In this document: piece by piece, positions 29,501 to 37,167 of the stretch | Position numbering within the stretch: position 1 is the stretch's first letter | Layout: each line of letters begins with the position of its first letter | DNA from: a virus | Length of the DNA stretch: 64,000 nt | Virus record (IMG/VR): IMGVR_UViG_3300033146_004404 | Location: 64,001 to 128,000 of that record | Strand: one strand, 5' to 3' | Translations under genes and position numbers: made by a program | Notes under the pieces: generated by a model | Databases searched by the model: none | What the model was told of the DNA's origin: nothing | Seen by the model: only the letters and a program-made list of their open reading frames with translations

Positions 29501-30982
29501 AAATCTTCCTGATAGCTTGCTACACGAATAAAAAGTATAATTTACGTTCCATAATTCAGTAGAACTATTAAATAGATTAGATGGAACAACTCTAAGTTCT
29601 GTTGCTCCTTGACACATCCAAGAGAAATTTTCTACTAGTGTACAGTTATCAAATAGCCCTTCTGGTATAACTTCTATTTTACTAGAAGTAAACAAACTTT
29701 CAAAAGTGACTACTTTTGTATTATAGGCAAATAAACCACCTGGAACTGTTTTTATATTTAGCATTATAAATGCTGCTCTAAAATCAACAACTTCTGTATT
29801 ATATCTAAATAAGTCTTCTGGTATCTCAGTTACATCTATGGCTGCAAAAACACCAGACATAATAGTTGTTTTTGTATTATATTTAAATAAATCTTCTGGT
29901 ATCTCTGTCAAGCCTGAAGAAAATAATGTGTAATGAAACGTTAAAACTTCTGTATTATATCTAAAAAGATCTACTGGTAATGTTTCTATAGAAGAACAGC
30001 TTTGAAATAAACTTTCGAAACTAGTTACTTCTGTATTATATCTAAAAAGATCTACTGGTAATGCATCTATAGAGGAACAGTTTTGAAACGAGCCTTCAAA
30101 GCTAGTTACTTCTGTATTATATCTAAAAAGATTTACTGGTAATGTTTCTATAGAAGAACATCCATAAAAAACCTCTTCGAAACTAGTTACTGCTGTATTG
30201 TATATAAAAAGATCTACAGGAATTTCAGTTATTTCACTACACCCAAAAAACGTACTAGTAAAAGAAGTTAAAGAAGGACTATTATTAAATATTCCTTCTG
30301 GGATAGCGTTAAGGTTAGTACAGTTTCTAAATAGATAATCTACATTTGTAAATACAACATTGCTAATACTAGGGTGAACTGACTCAAGATCAGTACATCC
30401 GTCAAATCTAACGTATTTTATGTTATCAGCTTTTCTAACTTCAATAACTTTTGTAAGTCTTGTTTCATTATAAAAATCTAATCTTTCAAATCCACCTTTG
30501 ACTTCAATGTCATAAGTGCCAGGGTCAGCAAAAGTATGTGTAAGTTCTGCAGCATCATATGATAAGATTTCATCAACAGAGCTATCACCCCAATCTATAA
30601 GACAATCTAATGTATCTGATGCATCTGTAATAAAAGTATAGTCCTCATTTGATCCAGTTGTAACTATTCTGAACTTAGCTCTATTATTATATTCAATAGA
30701 AAGGTTGTTACCTGCAAGATCCTGAATAACGGAAACTCTAGTTCCGGATCCAATTTTTACAATTAAATCATTCAAGACACCTTCAGTCCAATCAAGATCT
30801 GCGCCAAGCATATCTAAAGGCATTTCAGTATCAATAATTGTGTCTCCACTATCTATCTGCGCATTTAATATTTTTTGTGCGTTTAATATCTCTTTCTCTT
30901 CACCTAACACTGTAGAAGAGAAATCTCTTTTACTCTTCTGCAGTGTTACTTTCTTAATGAAATCTATTTTCTTTTGTGACAT
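23576..30982 (-). CDS. giant BspA-type LRR / PKD-like protein, probable fibre or adhesin
   Basis: 2468 residues. Five units each start with a PKD-like sandwich (IDWGDSS, VNWGDGT, VNWDDLT, IDWGEGA, INWGDGS) and continue with long arrays of DUF285/BspA leucine-rich repeats of about 23-27 residues built on a LFRYNT core. BspA-type repeats are common in host-associated bacteria and bind host or cell-surface partners. There is no signal peptide, so it is more likely a virion fibre than a secreted protein. It lies between a fibre-like gene and the lysin. The start overlaps nothing and follows the fibre gene by 1 base. Confidence 0.87.
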   Translation of the reverse strand: MSQKKIDFIKKVTLQKSKRDFSSTVLGEEKEILNAQKILNAQIDSGDTIIDTEMPLDMLGADLDWTEGVLNDLIVKIGSGTRVSVIQDLAGNNLSIEYNNRAKFRIVTTGSNEDYTFITDASDTLDCLIDWGDSSVDEILSYDAAELTHTFADPGTYDIEVKGGFERLDFYNETRLTKVIEVRKADNIKYVRFDGCTDLESVHPSISNVVFTNVDYLFRNCTNLNAIPEGIFNNSPSLTSFTSTFFGCSEITEIPVDLFIYNTAVTSFEEVFYGCSSIETLPVNLFRYNTEVTSFEGSFQNCSSIDALPVDLFRYNTEVTSFESLFQSCSSIETLPVDLFRYNTEVLTFHYTLFSSGLTEIPEDLFKYNTKTTIMSGVFAAIDVTEIPEDLFRYNTEVVDFRAAFIMLNIKTVPGGLFAYNTKVVTFESLFTSSKIEVIPEGLFDNCTLVENFSWMCQGATELRVVPSNLFNSSTELWNVNYTFYSCSKLSGRFNMKSTDMIPLLEAQATANGKTLYHPSTFIGLAPEIVDVDTIPTAWGGLGLSELTNELVIKVTTVGVDEVFTLPINNSGVDDDIDCVVNWGDGTADTTLTAYNDNASHTFAVAEEQTITITGYMEHLFFTSPDKHVTELTSLSRDNGLKIFSLRSQSGITTINDTVLNKMHSVKSLLQLYYDTGVTSLVAGMLDGCYNLENVQSAFQNIGSATIPSGFLDNNTKLKDLNSTFGGSAITEIPAGLFDNCPLIETFNGTFLGCTSLTTVPVDLFRYNTLNESFRYLFYNCPSIETIPVDIFRYNALASNFENVFYGTAMSSLPTDIFRYNTLATTFRGALYGSEISRVEDNLFTYNTLVESFQGTFQNCSSLVRVSPYLFDNCIVATNYTDTFKSCTELSGTADYKAGDIIRNIEAVATAETLTLTTTDAFNGCTSLVDYEILDAAWGGAGGATLTNNMKFTVTTTSTDEVFILPINNGGTDDDIDCVVNWDDLTSDTVLTSYSDDATHIFAAIGTYQITITGYIEMLAYLANIDYHIVSLDSMSKDLGIKRFSMRKQEGLTTIDSTYENMRSLVNGHSMFIFCTGLTTVPDIFSKMVKLDNLYYAFAYTSLTTIPANVFDSCTELTNISNLFRNGGITAIPTDLFKYNTKISNWDDAFLGTDVSTIPTDLFRYAPDITSLSAVFEGCTSITSIPTDLFKYNTELIILDRMFYSCSGITSINENLFQYNTKLETLSAVFLQTGLTTIPANLFQYNTSITSLASCFYGVDITELPSGLFDNLILLEDIYGVFSGCASLATLPIDLLYNNTELMTAQSSFASCPITSIHEDFFRYNTKIASFTQTFLGGSLTSVPVGLFQHNTLVEYFNSTFQSNNFTTVPEDLFRYNTAVLEFDSTFSSCQLLDTIPEGLFQYNTLVTDFASIFNDNAFTTVPENLFRYNVNVDTFYRVFINCDNLVDVPVGIFRYNTAVTNFSGLFWRCEALKTVPPTLFNYNIVATDYSSLFSGCLALTGTADVYPEDIVGQIEAVATANTLTLNTAGAFTGCTVLTDYDVLDAAWGGLESSWTNTLTLSVDVPIDETFYIPINNAGTDDYCDLVIDWGEGADTVIEGTNQTASHTYTAAYTGTVTVTGFMEYFKYNNDNSHITSVDSLTKNMGVKALSFYGQSNMTSVSADLSKLGSVTEITDMFRGCSSLTSIPETIFSNMTEITSALRTFFEAGIESIPEDLFKYNTEIIDFNGTFYNCDSIESVPAGLFQYNVKTETFAQTFSNCSNVLFTTIPATLFANNIEVTSFYSLFNSTKIQTVDVDTFKYNVLLESVSRMFQSCNAIVSVPDDIFKYNPLITNFNNMFMQSSLAVIPANIFRYSGDNITSLPSVFYQCNNVTEVPEDLYRYNTKLTSIYQTTGLLSGVKEIPVNLYKYNPLLTSIYMNFYGWTSLEMIPEGLFANNPLITDGNNLFQGCTNLKYIPDDFFTSLTELNNVMWWFKGCTSLTGSASDWIQTMLANGVYSTTDCFDGCVKLVDYDILDTDLGGLGLSDLTNNMKFSITTTGGTFTLPINNSNYDIDCVINWGDGSEDTTLTSYDDDASHTYSSGTHQITITGYIEYLAFGAEANIVTLDSMSKDMGLKVLKFQGQAGLTSVNSTYNNIGSLIIGSYMFQGCSSLSTIPGSTTALFKNAVRLTTLNNAFQSSNLNWLDGTAFENCINLTDVSYICHLSQLGSIQTGLLSNNPKLTNINAAFQGCNSITSIPVTLFENLPLVTSVDNVFASTGITALPATLFDNMSQMTSLVQTFYNCSSLTSIPSGLFDELTSLEIMSYTFANSGLTEIPDNLFDENILAYFIGRVFYGCSDLTAIPTDLFRYNVLNTTFQEEFCGCSSLEAIPVDLFRYSLLATDFSKAFENCTGLTAIPADIILYNTAATTYDNMFKGCTNITTNVTGVDEFIDDAVVTATHSGCFDGCMDIGDYVDIPTGAGNWRTE

Positions 30983-30983
30983 C

Positions 30984-33758
30984 TTAGCCTCTTCTAGTAA
31001 TCTTAATTAATGCGTAAACTTCTTCATCTCCATCTGATATTGCAACTCCACTTCCTGTAGCTGCTGTTGTTTCAACATAATGCTGAAGTTCAACATTTGC
31101 TCCTGCTGCTAGAATTATTTGTCCAGATAGAACTGAAACTGATGTGCTGTCTATTGTGCTATCACTATTAGCATTAAGTCCTGTTAGTAATGTAGCTGTA
31201 TTTGTTGTATCTCTTAATCTTATTTTGTGAGCGTCTGTTTTATATCCTATTGCAGATGCTTCTATATCATATGTTCCTGCTGCTAATGTAATTACACTAG
31301 TTGCAATACTACAGCCGGCTATAACATTTTTCTTAGTTTCATTTATTCCTACTTTATTCCATGTAGCTGTTGTCAATGAATGACCGTCAACTGTTGTTAA
31401 TTCTTGATAAGTAAATTCTGCAGCATCTGGATTTAATAGTCCTTCTAATAATTGCTGTAAGTTTGAATCAGCACCAGAAGTTAATGCGGTTGGAGTTACT
31501 CCAGCCATTCCATCTACTCCTACGAGTGATGCTCCTGCAGCAATCTCATAAGAAGATCCTTTAATTGCTACTAATTCTACATACGCAGATAAATCTTCTC
31601 TATTTGTTTTAATCGCTTCTGGAATAGTCGCAGGTAATGTTTCACCTAGAGTTCTTGTAGTCCAATCAAAATCTCCTTGGCTATCAAAATCAAACTCTGT
31701 AGGTAATGTTCCTAGTGGAACAATAGATGAACTACTTATAATCTTACTACTTCCGTTATCCCAAATAACACCAACTTGATCTGTAAGAGTTGCTTGATGT
31801 GTTATATCGTCAAAGTTTGGATCTGTTTCAAGTCTTTTATTTGTTTCGTTCCAAATCATTCCTTTAGCGTTAGTAGGAGTATCTTCACGAAGCATAATTG
31901 CATTTTCTGCTCCGGAGATTCCTGCTTTCCACTCATCATCACTCTCATCAAATATTAATGTAGCGTTTGTTTCGCTTCCTCTTTCTACTTCAACACCTGA
32001 AGTTCCTGCAGTAACTCCTGCTCCTGCTTCACCTTCATTAAGTAAAATAACGTTATCAGAAATTGATAAGTCTGTAGTGTTTACTGTAGTCTGAGTTCCA
32101 GTAATTGTTAGGTTTCCGTCTATAGTAACAGGACCTTGGATAGTAGGTGAGTTAATCTTATCTGCAAAAACTTCTTTCCATCTTTCAGTGTCAGTCCCTA
32201 TATCAAACACTGAATCTTCATCTGGATTAAGGTTTCTTCCAAAGTCAATATCAAATCCAGGAGTTACATTCATTGCTACATCTACTGCATCTACTGCATC
32301 ATTTTGATCTCTAAATCCGATCTGGAAATCTTTATGAGTATCTTCAGCAACATCTTTCAATAATCTTATACCAAATACAGAATCTCCATTCTTATAGTTT
32401 TGATTGAAAAGATCCATTGTTTGAATTCCTTCAACTATATCAACTCCAGCTACAGTTCCAGATACAACACTTCTAATACTTAATCCTATAGTTGCTTCTC
32501 TCTCAAGATCATCTTTTCCTGGATCTCCATCCCAATCAGCACTAAGCACATAATCGCCAGCCCATCCTGATGCTGCTAATTCAGAAGCAACATTTAATAA
32601 AGTATGAAACTCTCCATATCTCTGTATTCTTAATGTATTATTTACTACATCTTGTGTTGATACATTTATATCTCCACCACTGCTTAAAAATGACATATTG
32701 TTATATTCGTCAATATCCATTTGAGATTTTACTTTTATATTATTTGTAGCATTAAGCTCAAGAGTTGTTTGTGAATTAAGATCTATTTTTCCAGCCGCAT
32801 TAACATCAATACCACCAGCTGAATTTAACGTCATAGAATCTTCATCAGTAGATGTAGTTTCGAATACTTTCTTTTCATTAAGTAATACGTGAGAGTTATC
32901 TATAGTTCCTGTAAATGCTCCTGCTCCAACGTTAGTTACATTAACTGCTGATAATTGAAACTCTGTAGCATCTGGAACAGTTGTTATAACTTTTATCATT
33001 CCATCTTCTTTGTCTATAACAAAGTAATACTGATCTACTGAATCTATTTTAAACATAGGTTCAAGTTGAATAACTGTCAAGTCTCCAGAAATAGCAGCTC
33101 TAAAATAATCTATAAGATCTACTTCGTTATATATATCAGTAATTAGTTCAACACCTGTAAGTTTTCCTGTAACTCCAACGTCATCAAACTCAGATAAGTC
33201 AGCACAACCATAGAAATATTCTGTATATGTATTTGCATTTAAATTTTTCTTATTTATTCTTGCTTTGAAGGAGTCAGTAGTACTGATATATTTTATCTCT
33301 ATATCTTCAACTCCTGAAGGTAGATTCATGCCAAGAATTTTAGAGATTTGTCTTTCAGCTATTTTTAGTGAAGGTGCATTTACTGCTATGTAAGGATTTA
33401 CATGCTCTTGATTTACTGTATCAACCCAAGTAATTCCAGCGATCCCAGGAGGTATTCTTATATAGTTCTCAACAGAACCATCTACTGTAACTTGAGTTAT
33501 ATCACTTGCTGTGATTTGAAATTCGTTATTTAATGAGTTTTCAAGCACTCCATCTAAACCAGTCATGCTCTTAGCAAAATGATCTAAGAAGCTTATGATT
33601 TGAAACTGATTCTCATAGATATTTTCTATAGGTCTTTCTATGTCATGGCCTGTTTTTGTATCGTTGTTTGTGTAGAATTCAAGATGTCTGTAAGTTGTAC
33701 TTCCATCAAAAGATTCTTCATCTCTAACTATATTGTTTCTGCCGAAAAATTTTAACAT
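30984..33758 (-). CDS. fibre-like structural protein, 924 aa
   Basis: Start at ATG 33758 (GGAG 6 bases upstream) rather than a TTG 12 bases earlier. N-terminal MLKFFGRNN and TYRHLEFY, and a middle GNLTITGTQ...ISDNVILLN...SGVEVERG segment, match the protein at 53771-55195, so the two are paralogues. Many short beta-strand repeats follow, with a C-terminal C1q-like jelly-roll-type tail (about 790-924). Probably a virion attachment or fibre protein. A GTAAAGATAA motif lies 30 bases upstream of the start. Confidence 0.75.
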   Translation of the reverse strand: MLKFFGRNNIVRDEESFDGSTTYRHLEFYTNNDTKTGHDIERPIENIYENQFQIISFLDHFAKSMTGLDGVLENSLNNEFQITASDITQVTVDGSVENYIRIPPGIAGITWVDTVNQEHVNPYIAVNAPSLKIAERQISKILGMNLPSGVEDIEIKYISTTDSFKARINKKNLNANTYTEYFYGCADLSEFDDVGVTGKLTGVELITDIYNEVDLIDYFRAAISGDLTVIQLEPMFKIDSVDQYYFVIDKEDGMIKVITTVPDATEFQLSAVNVTNVGAGAFTGTIDNSHVLLNEKKVFETTSTDEDSMTLNSAGGIDVNAAGKIDLNSQTTLELNATNNIKVKSQMDIDEYNNMSFLSSGGDINVSTQDVVNNTLRIQRYGEFHTLLNVASELAASGWAGDYVLSADWDGDPGKDDLEREATIGLSIRSVVSGTVAGVDIVEGIQTMDLFNQNYKNGDSVFGIRLLKDVAEDTHKDFQIGFRDQNDAVDAVDVAMNVTPGFDIDFGRNLNPDEDSVFDIGTDTERWKEVFADKINSPTIQGPVTIDGNLTITGTQTTVNTTDLSISDNVILLNEGEAGAGVTAGTSGVEVERGSETNATLIFDESDDEWKAGISGAENAIMLREDTPTNAKGMIWNETNKRLETDPNFDDITHQATLTDQVGVIWDNGSSKIISSSSIVPLGTLPTEFDFDSQGDFDWTTRTLGETLPATIPEAIKTNREDLSAYVELVAIKGSSYEIAAGASLVGVDGMAGVTPTALTSGADSNLQQLLEGLLNPDAAEFTYQELTTVDGHSLTTATWNKVGINETKKNVIAGCSIATSVITLAAGTYDIEASAIGYKTDAHKIRLRDTTNTATLLTGLNANSDSTIDSTSVSVLSGQIILAAGANVELQHYVETTAATGSGVAISDGDEEVYALIKITRRG

Positions 33759-33772
33759 GTTTATCTCCAAGG

Positions 33773-33819
33773 TTTATACTAATATCTTTATCTTTACCTA
33801 TTTATGATATTAGTATAAA
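33773..33819. repeat. 14-bp inverted repeat enclosing GTAAAGATAA
   Basis: Perfect inverted repeat TTTATACTAATATC / GATATTAGTATAAA with a 19-base loop. The loop holds GTAAAGATAA (minus strand, 33788-33797), 30 bases before the fibre gene ATG. No T run follows, so it is not a standard terminator. It could be an operator or promoter-embedded hairpin. Confidence 0.7.
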
Positions 33820-33830
33820 ACAGAGGAGGC

Positions 33831-34457
33831 TTATTTAACTAACTTTGGATAAGAGAAATGGTTAGATACAATTCTAAAGAATGCATACATCCCTTTGAAT
33901 TCTTTTATTTCTCCATAGTGCCTAAATCCTAGCCAACTGAAAGGAACTTTTGTAACAAGATCTCTAGTACTTGTTACTATTAGAATTTTCTTAAGTCTAT
34001 CTTCAAGCACCTTACTGTTTTCAGTTGTAAATACTCTAGGACAACCAAATACAATCGTGTCAGCTTCAACGCCATAATTGAAAAATATATCCTCATGTGC
34101 TAAAACTGAAAGAGCTGCTCCTTGAGAGAATCCTCTTATTTTAATTGAGTATCCGTCTTTTAAAGCTTTCTCAGCCTTCTCGTGAACCTTATCTCTCACA
34201 GAATGATACTTCTTTATGAACCCTCTGTGAACTTTGAATTTCTCTTTCATTTCTTTGTATGGCTCTTTACCAGTCCTAAAATTCTGCCACCAATCCATGA
34301 AGCTTCCACTTCCCTGAAATGAAATTGTCATACTTAATTGTCTTATATTATATACAAAATTAACTTCTGTATCTGTATCTGTATTTACATGATTCCATTG
34401 AAAGTCATGTGCGTCATCCCACGCCTCTAATAAATTTAGTTTATCTGTATAAATCAT
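33831..34457 (-). CDS. class 3 lipase-like alpha/beta hydrolase
   Basis: 208-residue hydrolase with GFSQG nucleophile elbow (Ser111), Asp166 in STRDLVTKVP and His200 in SNHFSYP, the usual Ser-Asp-His order of class 3 lipases. FGCPRV is also typical. No signal peptide. Its start overlaps the end of the KdsB-like gene by 17 bases, so it belongs to that operon. Substrate unknown; an ester on a lipid or a modified glycan is possible. Confidence 0.85.
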   Translation of the reverse strand: MIYTDKLNLLEAWDDAHDFQWNHVNTDTDTEVNFVYNIRQLSMTISFQGSGSFMDWWQNFRTGKEPYKEMKEKFKVHRGFIKKYHSVRDKVHEKAEKALKDGYSIKIRGFSQGAALSVLAHEDIFFNYGVEADTIVFGCPRVFTTENSKVLEDRLKKILIVTSTRDLVTKVPFSWLGFRHYGEIKEFKGMYAFFRIVSNHFSYPKLVK

Positions 34458-35205
34458 CAGTAACTACTCTCCTTTCTGTCACACCTATGTCATCTGGCGT
34501 ATCAATGCTAAGCCCTATATGTCTTATCTTTGCTAGATTTAAACCAAAAGGAATAAATTTGTTTTGTTCTAAACTTTCTAAATCTGCATTGATATCTTTT
34601 GCCCACAATCTCTTACCGTACTTATTAAAAATCTCCTTTGGAAATATAAAGAGACCTATGTGTCTCTTATAACTTGAGAGTGGATGTTTCATTCCACTCT
34701 TACTGGCAGGTATTACTGCCCTTGACGTATAAAGAACTCTTTTGTTCTTATCTACAATCTTACAAGTATTTATACTATCTATATCTTTATAGTCATAAAA
34801 TTTGCTAAACAACGTAGTGATCATATCAGTTGGATGATTCTTCACCTTCTTCCAAACTTTATTAACTTCTTCTGGATCTATTGACGGCTCATCAATAGGC
34901 AGCGAAATATATGTATTATATCCCTTTAGATTTTCTGCCTTACTTGCATAATAAACCCTCTCTGTTCCACATGTCATCTCACTTGATGTTAATACAAATT
35001 CAACTTCTTCTCTTTCACAAATTTCAATTACTCTTTGATCTTCTTTATCACTTGTAACTGCTATCTTACTAGCGAAACTAAACTTCTTTGCTATTCTTAT
35101 AGAGGTTTCTAATAGAGTTCTCCTTCTATAAATTGCTAATGCTTTCTCTGGAAATCTTGTACTATCTAATCTAAACGGAATTATAACACATACTGAATTA
35201 CTCAT
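34441..35205 (-). CDS. kdsB: KdsB-like CMP-sugar synthetase
   Basis: 254-residue cytidylyltransferase of the CMP-KDO synthetase family. IPFRLDSTRFPEKAL at 9-22, CGTERVYYA, the VLYTSRAVIP and KRHIGLFIFP segments and a final GLSIDTPDD are family hallmarks, and length is normal. KdsB activates KDO-type acids with CTP for LPS or capsule assembly. In a phage it may feed surface-glycan alteration or a modified sugar. Neighbours are a radical SAM enzyme, an aminotransferase and a lipase, so its real substrate may be an amino-sugar acid. Confidence 0.9.
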   Translation of the reverse strand: MSNSVCVIIPFRLDSTRFPEKALAIYRRRTLLETSIRIAKKFSFASKIAVTSDKEDQRVIEICEREEVEFVLTSSEMTCGTERVYYASKAENLKGYNTYISLPIDEPSIDPEEVNKVWKKVKNHPTDMITTLFSKFYDYKDIDSINTCKIVDKNKRVLYTSRAVIPASKSGMKHPLSSYKRHIGLFIFPKEIFNKYGKRLWAKDINADLESLEQNKFIPFGLNLAKIRHIGLSIDTPDDIGVTERRVVTDDLYR

Positions 35206-35208
35206 CTC

Positions 35209-36111
35209 CTACATCCTTTCATAGTTTGTTGAAGTAAGGCCAAGCCTTTTCTTCTTTTCATACTTACTATTATATATGATAACACTTTCATCATTATCAT
35301 ATAACTGATCACATTTACCACAAAGTAAATTCATGTAAGCTCCACTATGAAAACTCTCTATCTCTTTCATCATTTTACTCTCAAAAACCTCTTCTATAGT
35401 TTGACTTTTCAGGTCGCCAAGTAACAACAAACCATTAAAATCAAAACAACACATGTTAATTGTACCATCAACCTGTATCTGCAATGGCCCATTTTTCGGG
35501 CGCCCGCACGTAGTTTTGGTTGTGGCTCCTTTTCTATATGTCTTCCAAGAACTCCAGTTATGAACCTTCCACACTTCAATTAAATCAACGTAGCTCTTGA
35601 AGTATTTTTCTAAGAGCTTTGCTTTGTATAGATCAGGTTCTATTTGATCTGCTGTAAGTATAAACTTCGTATTCTTTCTCTTAGATCCAAAGTTAGTAAT
35701 GAACTGAAATGCATTCAAGTAACTTTTTTGACTTGATCCTGTTATTTCTACATACTCCTCAACACCTATGTAATGAAAGGAAACTCTAACACTTTCTATA
35801 TCAGCTTCAATTAATTGTTCTACCATCTCTTCTGTTATGCAAGAACCATTAGTAAGAATATTTACTTTGTAGCCATTCTCTTGAAGTATTTTAATCTTAT
35901 CGAAGATGTCAATATCTAGGAACGGCTCTCCCATTCCTGATAGAGTAACTGTTTCTATTTGAAGAGGAAGTTTAAACACTAACTCCTCAAATATTTCATT
36001 AGACATCATAGTTCGACCTCTCTTAAAACCTGATGTGTTTAAAGGACAAAAAATACAATTGTGATTACATACAGTACTTATTTCTATCCTTGCTTCTTTT
36101 GAAGTTGTCAA
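35209..36111 (-). CDS. radical SAM enzyme A with SPASM-like C-terminus
   Basis: Radical SAM enzyme with cluster motif CNHNCIFC at residues 15-22 of the 300-residue form, a GMGEP motif and C-terminal Cys residues (CGRP, CCFDFN, CGKC) of a SPASM-type domain. TTG at 36111 is chosen as start, 7 bases after AGGAG, overlapping the aminotransferase stop (TTGA); a longer reading from a TTG at 36183 would overlap 76 bases. It belongs to the aminotransferase-KdsB-lipase operon rather than the main cluster. Substrate unknown. Confidence 0.93.
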   Translation of the reverse strand: MTTSKEARIEISTVCNHNCIFCPLNTSGFKRGRTMMSNEIFEELVFKLPLQIETVTLSGMGEPFLDIDIFDKIKILQENGYKVNILTNGSCITEEMVEQLIEADIESVRVSFHYIGVEEYVEITGSSQKSYLNAFQFITNFGSKRKNTKFILTADQIEPDLYKAKLLEKYFKSYVDLIEVWKVHNWSSWKTYRKGATTKTTCGRPKNGPLQIQVDGTINMCCFDFNGLLLLGDLKSQTIEEVFESKMMKEIESFHSGAYMNLLCGKCDQLYDNDESVIIYNSKYEKKKRLGLTSTNYERM

Positions 36112-37133
36112 TTCATTACTCCTGTCACTACATGTATTACCTGTCTCATATAACAATCTAACCCTATTGATACACGGATCCAATCTTTCATTATATCACA
36201 ATCAAACTCTGTCCTGATAGCTATCAGATAATTCTCAAGCAACTCTTTTCTTATTATCTCTTTGTTCTCTTCTCCAACTTTAAGTAATACAAAATTGGCA
36301 TAAGTAACTCTAGCATAATCAAGTTTTTTAAACTCTCTTCTCCATTCATTTACTTGGTGAAGATTATAAGTACAGTCTCCACCAAAACGTATTTCGTTGA
36401 TTACAGCTTCACTACAAGCAACTGAGTTCACTTCTTGCATCGGTCTATACTGTCTTAATAAATCAATATTTTCTTTACTTGATCTTATACAACCGAGCCT
36501 TATGCCGGCTAGGCCATGGCTCTTTGAGAAGGAATTTATTAATACAACATTCTCTTCAAGAGTTTGATTCATGTAGTGAAGAAAATTAACACCTAGGTCA
36601 GACCAAAGATAATAGTCATAGTAAGTTAAATCTAATACTAATGTCACATTGTTTTCTTTAGCTGCTTGATAAACAGGATAAAACTCTTTAAGCGTTGGCA
36701 TGAATCCTGTTGGATTGTCTGGCAATATTAATAAACAAAACGCTAGCTCGTCACTATATTTCTCAATGTGATCTACAAGAAGCTCTGCATAAGATTCCTT
36801 ATTAAGGTCTTCATCATATCTAATCTTAATAGGAAGTATATTAAACTCGTCTTCAAATACCTCAAGCATACCAAATGAAGGAAACATCCTTAACACTTTA
36901 CTTTTATTTGCTGAAGTAAAGGTTCTATAACAATTTCTTAATGCTTCTTCAGCTCCTCTAGTTAATAAGAGATTATCTTTTCTGCAATTGTACTTATCTG
37001 TTAACGTTTTATACATAGGATAAGTATAAGGATAATCCTTATATGGTCCATACGGAGCTTGGTTGTTATCGAGTCGAACAATTTCTTCTTCAATTAATTT
37101 ATCTTTTTTTACGATAGGTCTTTCTATATTCAT
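36108..37133 (-). CDS. HisC-like PLP aminotransferase
   Basis: Fold-type I aminotransferase (class I/II, histidinol-phosphate aminotransferase-like), 341 residues. LPDNPTG with Asn140, LDLTYYDYY with Asp168, SFSKSHGLAGIRLGC with PLP-lysine Lys204 and Arg212. Downstream genes are radical SAM A, KdsB and lipase, suggesting a small-molecule pathway. A conserved promoter sits so close that the transcript would begin almost at the ATG, implying a leaderless or nearly leaderless message, or use of read-through transcripts. Confidence 0.9.
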   Translation of the reverse strand: MNIERPIVKKDKLIEEEIVRLDNNQAPYGPYKDYPYTYPMYKTLTDKYNCRKDNLLLTRGAEEALRNCYRTFTSANKSKVLRMFPSFGMLEVFEDEFNILPIKIRYDEDLNKESYAELLVDHIEKYSDELAFCLLILPDNPTGFMPTLKEFYPVYQAAKENNVTLVLDLTYYDYYLWSDLGVNFLHYMNQTLEENVVLINSFSKSHGLAGIRLGCIRSSKENIDLLRQYRPMQEVNSVACSEAVINEIRFGGDCTYNLHQVNEWRREFKKLDYARVTYANFVLLKVGEENKEIIRKELLENYLIAIRTEFDCDIMKDWIRVSIGLDCYMRQVIHVVTGVMN

Positions 37134-37138
37134 TCTTA

Positions 37139-37167
37139 ATTATACCACATTATTCTTTTTTTGTCAA
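37139..37167 (-). promoter_or_regulatory. sigma70-like promoter, copy 3 of 4
   Basis: Minus strand: TTGACA (overlapping the stop codon of radical SAM B), spacer AAAAAAGAATAATGTGG, TATAAT. The -10 box ends only 6 bases before the aminotransferase ATG. Spacer identical to copy 1. It splits the radical SAM region into two transcription units. Confidence 0.93.

Noticed and set aside
23576-30982. Repeat array as CRISPR
   Set aside because: The repeats are in-frame protein LRR units of varying sequence, not identical direct repeats with unique spacers.
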